A stretch of DNA of 64,000 nucleotides from Thelonectria olida (lineage: Eukaryota > Ascomycota > Sordariomycetes > Hypocreales > Nectriaceae), in the NCBI GenBank assembly GCA_020736575.1, contig JAGPYM010000035.1, positions 1-64,000 of the forward strand, written 5' to 3'. A program made the position numbers and the translations under genes. A model generated the notes under the pieces. The model had not been told where the DNA came from. It did no database searches and saw only the letters and a program-made list of their open reading frames with translations. Shown piece by piece: positions 56,186-64,000 of this stretch (the first letter of the stretch is position 1; each line of letters begins with the position of its first letter).

Positions 56186-58281
56186 CTACCGTATCGTCAC
56201 AGTCCGCTCAACCGCTGCATCAAAAACACCCCCCAAAGGATCACCTGGAGGAGTCGCCGATACGACAAGAGCCCCAATACGCTCGTACACGTTGTTCGTT
56301 TCGTCAATCGACCTCAGCACCAGAGAAATATGGTGGTCTCGTCTTCCCTCTTGCAGCTGGCTCATCCGCAGGCACGTCAGCTTTGTCCCCAGCGGGACCT
56401 GATCTTCACCTCCGTGACTCAAGACGTAATCAGCGTGGAACTTGAGCCGCGCGTTTGGGAACTTGACGTATTGAAGCGTATTCCCATCGCCCCGAGGCTC
56501 GCTTTCGAGAAAACCCTCGGCGACGAGCCCTGTGATTGTGATTGTAGCTTGTCTCATTTGGCCAAACTCGTCAACGCCCGCTGGGTCGAGATGCCACCTT
56601 TCGACCTTGCTGAAATGCTGGCAAGGCAGCCGCTGGTCCTCGGTAACGTCTTCTTCAGGATCGTAAAAGTACATGTGATCCCAATATGACACCCATGTTC
56701 CCACGCTGGCCCAAGACCACGTTGGCGCTGTTGCAGGTCTTGGCCGGGGAGTCTTCCGCGTCTCGGGGACAAGAACATACCAAAGCAGATCATCATTGAT
56801 CGTGTTCTCCCAGAGACCAGCAATGTAGTCGATTTTTCGCACTTCTCCCAAGTTTCGGGCCAAACCTCCAATTGCTGGTAATCGATCCGAGTCTTTCGTG
56901 ATGCCCAAGGCGGTGTAGTTGCAAATCAAGGTCCGCCAGACCCGAGCAAGATAATACGCCGCGAAGATGTGCCACTCTTCGCCATAATCATTCGTTGGAT
57001 AGATGGCTTCGCTGTATAGGAGCTTGATCAGACCAACGGGCGCCTCGTCGGATGAGCCGTGGTAGGCGATATCGTCGCACTCGCATTGTGTCGATGCGCG
57101 ACATTCCATGAAGAGTTCATACGGACCGAAATGGAGGACGCGCGGCGACAGCAATCGTTCTTGATAGACCCAGGCGCGTGTGAGCAACGGATGGTAGGAG
57201 ACTGTCGAGTGTCCGATGACGTGAGGCTCGGGATCGTTGCGATCAGGCATGCCCTGAATGTCAAGGTGGTGGTCGATCCGATCTCTGAAGAACAGACGGT
57301 AGGCTTCCCCGTCGGGAGTTGTGCCCGAGACGTCAAAGTCCAAGGTGGGTTTGAACAGGCCTCCGCGCCCATTGCTCGACTGAGTAGCAGCAAGCGTCAC
57401 ATACGCGTAGGTGTAGATGGACGACATCTTGGCCGACTCGATTTCCCAATCCGCAAGAGAATCCTGAATGATGCACAGGGAGTCGATCCAGATGTACCGC
57501 ACGCCAAGTTTCCTCGTCATTTCCACTGCATCTCTGAACGTCTTGGAAAGCTCAGACAAGGCGATCTGCTTCTTGCGCTTGTGAATGGTGGCAGTTGTCG
57601 TTGTAATGATTCTCTCTAATCCCCAGCAATGGCTGAGACAAATGTACCTGGCCGGTCTGCCCTGCGTCTCTATCAGACGAACGTCTCCATGGCCATCGAC
57701 GTCGATGACTCGCTTGGGCAGTGGTGTATCCTCGGGCACTTCGCATTCGTCGTGAGAGCGGTCGTGACAACTGGCCAACCAGCCCTTGATGGTTTCCAGG
57801 GCTTGCGGAGAGTCTGTTTGACACGACGTTCTTCTGGATGTGGGAACTGACTCCCAGGCGTTTGGGACAGGACAGTCTGCTGGTCCCGAGTTAACGTAGG
57901 CGCATGGTATATGTAGCAACTATGGGTTTCAAGGGCTGGCGTACCATCTTCAGTCGCAAAAACTTGTACGTCGAAATATGACTCATCATTCAGAAGAAAA
58001 CAAATAGTCTTGTCGACATCGCCTAATTGATCTTCGTAGAGCTGATAATAAAATCGTATTTCAAAGCTGACGATAGCGCCCTCGTCAATGCCATTCTGAG
58101 CGAAACATCCGCGACATCCCTTGATTAGAAGCTCGCAGATGTAGCACGACTTGGCAGAGGCTTTGAAGCTTTCCCACAGGAGGTCCTTGTTCAAGATGAG
58201 GCGGTTTTGGGGGAGCCAGGGTTCTTCCTCCTTTCGCAGCTCACCGATTCCACGAAAGTCATGGCATATTTCGCAGGGCAT
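56186..58281 (-). CDS. HET domain (heterokaryon incompatibility) protein
   Basis: Model complement(56186..57879, 57945..58281), 676 aa; start MPCEICHDFRG at 58281 is the first ATG in the open frame. The 65-nt intron (gtacgc..gaccag) joins QVFATEDA to DCPVPNAWESV. The N-terminus has a Cys-containing region (CEICHDF, SCYICELLIKGCRGC) common before this type of HET domain. The HET blocks are RYICLSHCWGLERIITTT, GVRYIWIDSLCIIQDSLADW and YAYVTLAATQSSNGRGGLF, followed by LLTRAWVYQERLLSPRVLHF and APTWSWASVGTWVSYW, the complete long-HET architecture. It belongs to a different HET subgroup from the one at 12195. A cell-death role in incompatibility is the family expectation, and many members have no known partner. 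Confidence 0.92.
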
Positions 58282-58690
58282 GGCTCCAGCCTCCGCGCGA
58301 TGGAGTAGGCTAGCTTCTGAAGGTTTAGGCGAATGGTGCAAGGAAGTGAGGTTGTGATCTCAGCCTGACAGTCAGCGCAGCTTGGCGAGTGAGGGGAGGC
58401 TTTCCTTATGCGGCGTTACGTAAGCTTGCAGATGATGATGGCCCTTCCCATCGTCGGTATCTACTTATGGAGATAGGTAGGGAGGAGTTTACAAACCCGG
58501 GTGAAATGCATATGGTGTGAATGGGCTGGCTACCGTAGAGGGCCACCAGCTTATGAAGATGCGACTTAGGTACGAGGACAATATTCTGATTTCGCAGTCC
58601 AAGGCTCTAGGGTAAGCAGCTAATTCAAGTAGCATCGCCTCGGGTGAACGAACGAACGAACTCCCCTCATCAAGACATTTTACTCCCAGA
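58282..58690. promoter_or_regulatory. Shared divergent promoter: HET gene / regulator
   Basis: 409 bp between divergent starts. A short (GAAC)n run lies near 58646-58662. No gene. Confidence 0.4.
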
Positions 58691-60679
58691 ATGAGCCAAG
58701 CAGACGCTTCTTCAGAAGACCGGCACCGCCGAAACGTTCCCTTGAGGATATCTCAAGTCTTTTCAGCCTGCACCTTTTGCAAGGCGCGCAAGATCAAGGT
58801 AGCATTAATGCCCGCGTCATGAATCCCACCATTGACCAACACCTCTCAGTGTGATGGAAATGCACCCATATGCGGAGGTTGCACTCGTTTCGGCAGAGGG
58901 TCGAGCTGTTCTCTAGCCGACAAGTCATCGCATGGGCGAGACTATCCGACGCATCTCCAGACCAAGATCCAACGGCTTCAAATCGAGCTCAGACGGCGTC
59001 GCACCGATTCTTCGCCGTCGCCCGCTCCAGACAGCCGTGGAGCTGATGACCAGCACAATCAAGCGTCCATGATCGAGAACCTGATCGCGGAGATCGGTGC
59101 GCTGCCCATTCTGGCTTCATCGTATGCGTCTTCCTTCGACGGCCCGTCTCTGTCTACTGTCGTTCTCGCAGCGGCGAGCAAAAGCCCGCTCTCGTCATTC
59201 CCGACTCTTCAGTTGCCATGCCATCCTCACGACTTTCTCCCAAAGCAAAGCACCGCTCTCAAGCTGGTCGACCACTACATCACTCACATCTACCCGCGGC
59301 TGCCCTTCTTCTCCATCCAAGGCTTCTGGGCCCAGTTCAATCACGTCTACTCTGCTTCTGCCGTTCCCGTTCATGGAGGCGCCATTCAATCGCCCACGTA
59401 CGAGGCAGTCAACGGCCTACCAACAAGCGACCAGCCCGAAATGAACAGAGTGAGGCTCAGCGAGGGAACCAGCTTCTTCACCGTGCTGCTGGTCTTGGCC
59501 ATCTCCACGTCGAGTCTCTCGCGGAGCACGTACAGCATGGTGTCTGACCAAGCGCAGCGCCTGTTCCACGCGGCAATGATGTTTCGCGAGTCGGCCATTC
59601 TCCCCAACACGATAGGCGGCGTGCAGTCGATCCTGTTCCTCATCCAGTTCGCGACTCTCAACCCGTCCATTCTCGATGCGTGGTATCTGATTGGCGTGGG
59701 CATGCGCAACTGCGTCGATCTCGGGCTGCATCAAGATCCCTCTGAAGCAAGCGTCAGTCCGAGTCTCTTGGAGACGCGTCGCCGACTGTGGTGGAGCATG
59801 TATTCGTTCGACAGATCGATGAGTCTTGGCTGCGGGCGCCCGACTGAGATTGCAGATGCCGTTATCAATGCTCGCCTGCCGACCTTCAAGATCGAGTCGA
59901 GCGCTACGGAAATTGAAGTTGAGGGCTACTTGCAGCGCTATCGCGTGCTGCAACTTCAATCGCTCATCTATGACGGTCTCAATAGCATACCCAATCCCGA
60001 ACAGGACGACAGTCAAATCATCGTTTCAGAATTGAGAGCCAGGTTGACGGCATGGAGGCAGGATAACTCGCCGTTGCATAGCCAAACCCTCGTCGACAGC
60101 GAATGGCTCATGGGCAAGATTCTGCTGCTCCGACCGTGTCGCCGGATTCCGCAGAGGAGTCGAGCTGAATTAGCAGAGCTCTGGGAGTCTGTTCTGGGAT
60201 TCACACGTCTGTACCGACAGCTCATCGAGTCAAACGGGATATTCTACGTGCAAATTGCCTCGGAAAAGGTGTATTGGATCGGCCTCGCGATGCTGTATAG
60301 CTATTGGCAACTTCGCGAAGAGCCAACTGAGGAAAATGGCCAGGACGCGACGCTGGAGATCCGACCTGTGCATCTTTGGATGGCGGTTCAAGACGTGACG
60401 TTCATCTTGCGCACGTTAAGCGAACGCTGGGAGGACGGAAAGATGCTGGCCAGAGAGTTTGAAGCGACAAGTGGACGGGTCGTTGGGTTGATGGAAGCGG
60501 GCGACAATGCGGGGGACTTGGGAGAGAAATTACCGACCGAGGTGGTGAATTTCCAGCATTATGCCAGTTTGACGAGCATTCGCACATCTTCTGCAACAGG
60601 AGTGAGAGTGTGCGGAATGGGTGTGGCAGAGGCGGATGATGAGCTTCAGGGTCTGATTTCCGACATGATTGCGGGGTGA
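58691..60679 (+). CDS. Zn2Cys6 transcription factor
   Basis: Model join(58691..58798, 58850..60679), 645 aa; the 51-nt intron falls inside the zinc cluster and is in phase. Cluster: SACTFCKARKIKCDGNAPIC, then GGCTRFGRGSSC. A linker follows (THLQTKIQRLQIELRRRRTD). The middle homology region has VDHYITHIYPRLPFFSIQGF, GVGMRNCVDLGLHQDPSEA and RRRLWWSMYSFDRSMSLGCG, a very typical Fungal_trans block. The C-terminus carries no obvious activation motif. Divergent from a HET gene and upstream of the esterase gene; it may act on the esterase, but nothing in the sequence proves it. Confidence 0.9.
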
Positions 60680-61201
60680 TGAGGGATGGCTGCAGCGTCG
60701 ATCATGCACACGACGGTTCATGGCGACTGTGCATGAGGGGGGCTTTATGAGAGTCGTACCCAAGCATTTGTGGTGTTTTCCGTTTCCTGTTGTACGAGCC
60801 ATCGTGCGCCGCAGGGAGAGAGACGCCTCACTGCCTTCTGTCGCCCCAAGTCAAACACGCATGCTCTACCTATATGTACACATGCAGCTGTAAATACAGA
60901 TTGTTTCCTCTTTACGACTCGTTCGTTTCATCTTCACTGTTCCCAAATATGCATATTCCGAACCCCCCTTGGCCCCCCCAAATGCACCCCCATGCACAAC
61001 GTAATAACGACAAATACTACGCAAAAATACCTCAACCGCCAGTCCCGATCTTGCCATGTGGCTTCATGCGAGATCCACTGCGCGTGGGTTCTCGTCGCCA
61101 TCTAATCTTATCAGATTCGACCATGCTGCTTCAAATGAAGAACCTCTGCCTCTATCGGGAAAGGCCCGCCACATTCCCCTTTGCCTTGTTCCTTGCATTT
61201 A
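60680..61201. other. Intergenic spacer
   Basis: 3' flank of the regulator and promoter of the esterase gene. C-rich stretch at about 60960-60995. No gene seen. Confidence 0.35.
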
Positions 61202-62287
61202 ATGGAGCCTTCTGCCATGCTCCCCACTGCTGCAAGAGCTATTTCTGCTAACCTTGGGACTCGGTTTGCATCCATCATCTTCATCCGCTCGGGACGCTGC
61301 ATGTCGACCATGACTCAACTATCGCACAACAACATGGAGTTTTCTCACGCCCCAAACTCGTGCCAGTTCACCTCCAAGACGGCCCGAGGAGACTATCGCA
61401 TCCAGATCGCATGGCCTCTTGCCTGGAGCGAGGACAGGGTTCGCCCATCAGACGATCATCCCGTCTCCACCCTGTGAGTAAAGAAAGGCCTCACTGGACA
61501 TGTGAACTCGTGTCTGACCTGATGCAGCTACCTCGTCGACGGAAACGCCTACTTCAGCACTGCAGTAGACATCTCCCGACGCTTGGAATTCACCGACAAC
61601 GCTAGGACCGTCGTCGTGGGAATCGGCTATCCCAACGACAAGTGCGTCTACGACTGGCGCCGCGGGCCCGATCTCACTCCGCCCACCAGGGATGGCAAGT
61701 ATGAGATCCCGCTGGACCGCAACGGAGAACCTCAAAAGGGCGTGACGTTTGGCGAGGCCGACCAGTTCCTGTCCTTCATCCAAGAAGAGATCATGACCTA
61801 TGTCGAGCAAGATCTGTTCAAGCAAGCCGAGCTCCCAAAGGGCCGCAAGTGTCTCTTTGGCCACTCATACGGCGGTCTCTTCACGCTCAGCGCCCTGTAC
61901 ACCAAGCCCGAGCTGTTCGATACCTTCATCGCAGCGAGCCCCTCCATCTGGTGGAACAGCAAGTCTGTCGTCACCTTCCAGGAAGCAGAGTTCCTTGCGC
62001 GCGAGACGCCCGTGTCGCCGCCGAAGGCGCTATTGATAACGTGGGGAAATCTGGAGCAGGATTACGAGAGACAGCCCAACGAGACGGATGAGGACTTTGA
62101 GCACGAGAAGAAGGAGTGGGACGAGAGGAAGATGAGGGACAATGCGCTGGAGCTGGCCGAGCGGGTGAAGGATTGCCCGAGCATCAAGAGCGTTTGGCAT
62201 TGGGAGTTCCAGGGCGAGGATCATGGCAGCGCGGCTGTTACGGGACTCCAGAAGGGCTTGATGAAGTTTCTGGTGAACAAAATGTAA
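61202..62287 (+). CDS. Alpha/beta-hydrolase esterase, siderophore-esterase-like
   Basis: Model join(61202..61473, 61528..62287), 343 aa from the first Met; later Mets at 61217 and 61301 are alternatives. The core matches the putative esterase family (PF00756) that includes fungal fusarinine/triacetylfusarinine esterases and bacterial BesA/IroE. It has YLVDGNAYFSTAVDISRR, TVVVGIGYPND, the nucleophile elbow KCLFGHSYGGLFTLSALY (catalytic Ser in GHSYGG), ASPSIWWNSKSV and a late FQGEDHGSAAV that supplies the histidine. If the first Met is used, the first 30 residues (LPTAARAISANLGTRFAS) look like a mitochondrial presequence; without them the enzyme would be cytosolic like SidJ- or EstB-type esterases. 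Iron release from siderophores is the best guess, but other esters are possible. Confidence 0.8.
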
Positions 62288-63102
62288 AAAGGAGGTGGGA
62301 TATTAGAAGCCGAAGCATTCATGGGCCACGGCAAAGTGCCATCTCAGCATGAGTTCAGATGCATCATGCGTGAGGAATATCGGGACTTGGGGTATCGAGT
62401 ATGAAACAAACGACATACTGGTTCGTCGCTACACCTCTACGTCATCAAGCCTGATTCTCCAATATCTCCTTCAACATGGCAATTCCAAGTCACGCTTGAG
62501 TTGTCGGGCTTGAAGGCATGTTGGATGAATAAACCAAGTGTTACTGTAGTCCACCTACTTTGCGTAACGTGTTGACTGTGCACTCATCACATTTGAGGGT
62601 TACCGATGAGCTCAACCGCCTACTCACATCATGTTAACTTTCGGACCACAGACAGAAAGGCGTGTAGGTCGTCACCTGCTACAAGCACCGGGTCAAGGCC
62701 CGCGGCGTTTCGGTTTCACCTCCTTCTCCGAATTGACCATTGGCATCTGACAAGTCTTCGTTCTTATCAATGGGCTCAGGCCTCAGCTTCTCCATCTACT
62801 CTTATTCTTATTGGTCGGCCCCGGAGCGGATGCAGTGCTCTTAATGATCAGACATATGGAATCGAGCTTCGTCTACTTAGGTCAGGCTCTTAGAGACAGA
62901 TCTTGCCAACATGACTAGTGTACAGAAGACGCAGAAATCGTTCTATCTAACAAGATCATTAGTGGAATTGACGTTATCATAAATAACGGACGGTTAGAGC
63001 AGGTTCGAAGGGCTTGTGGGTTGCAACGACTCGTTTTACGCGTGCACCATATAGTTTCCCGCAAGGTCTTGTTATTTCATCTTTTCTACCTTGAGCCTTG
63101 CT
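62288..63102. other. Convergent intergenic region
   Basis: 3' flanks of two convergent genes. No gene or repeat recognised. Confidence 0.35.
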
Positions 63103-64000
63103 CTACTCCGCGGTCCAGTGATGCTTTGCGGCGGGGTGATCAGCAGGAGGCCTAGACAATCCCTTCTGCTGATACAGGTTTTCTCTGTACGTGCCGCCGT
63201 CGACAGCATAGTCGTCCCAGAACAGACCTCTCTTCCTCAACACCGGTAACAAGTCGGCAATAACCTCTTCAAACGATCCAGGGAAGAGCGCGTAGGCCAA
63301 GTTGAACCCGTCGACGTCAGCTTCAGCAACCCATCTCTCCATCTCATCTGCAATGTGGTCCGGGGTGCCGATGACGGTCGCACCCAGCCCGCCAACCTTG
63401 ATGTGGTTGGCAACCGTGTGCTTGGTCCACTTGGGAACGCCAGGCAACGACTTGGACCAGGCCTCGACGGCAGAGCGGATGGCGTTGGACTCGACGTATC
63501 GCAGCTCTTCGTCGTCGCCGTACTGCGCAAGGTCGATACCCGTCCAGCCCCCAAAGAGCGCCAGCGCGCCGTCCTCAGATCCGTAGCTGACGTATTCCTC
63601 GTACTTGGCCTGGGCCTCCTCCTGTGTCTTTCCGATGATGGGGCAGAACAGGGCCAAGAACTTGATTGAGTTGGGATCTCGCCCGAACTGTTCCTTGGCT
63701 AGAGCGCGGACTTCGGCCACGTTCTTGGCGATGACGGGCGGGCTGTGTCCCGCAACGAAGATGGCCTCGGCGTGCTTCGCGGCAAAGTTCTTCCCAGCTC
63801 TGGAGGTGCCAGCTTGTAGGATCACAGGAGTACGCTGAGGCGAGGGCTGGCAGATGTGAGGACCTGGGACATTGTAGTATTTTCCTGTGTGGTTGATCAG
63901 GCGGACCAGGGCAGGGTCAGTGTAAATGCCCTTCTCACGGTCCAACTTGACTGCGTCGTCTCTCCAGGATGATTGCCTTTGATTTAATGAGTTGGGGAGA
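63103..64000 (-). CDS. Luciferase-like flavin monooxygenase, NtaA/SnaA/DszA type (5' part missing)
   Basis: C-terminal part of a bacterial-luciferase-family monooxygenase. The visible exon runs from 63976 down to 63103 and begins after an intron ending ...caaag at 63977. It reads QSSWRDDAVKLDREKGIYTD, then YYNVPGPHICQPSPQRTPVI, LQAGTSRAGKNFAAKHAEAI and FGRDPNSIKFLALFCPIIG. It also has IGTPDHIADEMERWVAEADV and DGFNLAYALFPGSFEEVI, ending in TYRENLYQQKGLSRPPADHP. This is the normal C-terminal two thirds of nitrilotriacetate/pristinamycin-type monooxygenases (about 440 residues). These enzymes use reduced FMN from a separate reductase, so a reductase partner is needed. The N-terminus lies beyond the window. 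Confidence 0.85.
   Translation of the reverse strand, partial: LPNSLNQRQSSWRDDAVKLDREKGIYTDPALVRLINHTGKYYNVPGPHICQPSPQRTPVILQAGTSRAGKNFAAKHAEAIFVAGHSPPVIAKNVAEVRALAKEQFGRDPNSIKFLALFCPIIGKTQEEAQAKYEEYVSYGSEDGALALFGGWTGIDLAQYGDDEELRYVESNAIRSAVEAWSKSLPGVPKWTKHTVANHIKVGGLGATVIGTPDHIADEMERWVAEADVDGFNLAYALFPGSFEEVIADLLPVLRKRGLFWDDYAVDGGTYRENLYQQKGLSRPPADHPAAKHHWTAE

Overview
The window is nuclear DNA of a filamentous ascomycete (Pezizomycotina, most likely a sordariomycete). The basis is short GT..AG introns of about 45-70 nt that can be placed by phase in almost every gene, many Zn2Cys6 regulators, HET, HeLo, NACHT and Clr5 domains, and well-separated genes on both strands. There are no operons, ribosome sites, CRISPR arrays, rRNA or convincing tRNA genes. 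All exon joins below were worked out by hand from reading frame and splice motifs; there is no transcript evidence.

Positions 1-21,000 form an accessory, allorecognition-like region. It holds a HeLo-NACHT NLR running off the left edge, a divergent NLR-like gene with a helical N-terminus and ankyrin-like C-terminus but no NACHT, a Clr5-ankyrin protein and a HET protein. Between them lie decayed genes: an MFS transporter missing its middle and C-terminal half, a WSC-domain gene with several breaks, and a conserved hypothetical gene with three in-frame stops that look like C-to-T changes. The region also contains an AT-rich tract, an orphan Asn/Gly-rich motif resembling fungal amyloid-signalling motifs, a small secreted cysteine-containing protein and an unrecognised 451-residue protein with a tandemly repeated acidic tail.

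Positions 21,182-31,162 hold a compact metabolic group: a Zn2Cys6 regulator, an allantoate/pantothenate-type (ACS) permease split into 15 exons, a peroxisomal-type D-amino-acid oxidase, a 3beta-HSD-like reductase carrying three single-base frameshifts, and an O-methyltransferase. No polyketide, peptide or terpene synthase is present, so the pathway is unknown. An unrecognised gene relic and about 2.4 kb without a gene follow, then a conserved coiled-coil protein.

Positions 37,865-64,000 hold a second redox- and transport-rich stretch with four more Zn2Cys6 regulators: an Old Yellow Enzyme facing a regulator across a shared promoter, a ferredoxin-reductase-type flavoprotein facing a sugar transporter, a four-helix membrane protein, a large FAD-dependent oxidoreductase, a second HET protein, a siderophore-esterase-like hydrolase and, cut by the right edge, a luciferase-like flavin monooxygenase. 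This arrangement suggests one or more catabolic or specialised-metabolism clusters, but no substrate can be named from sequence alone.
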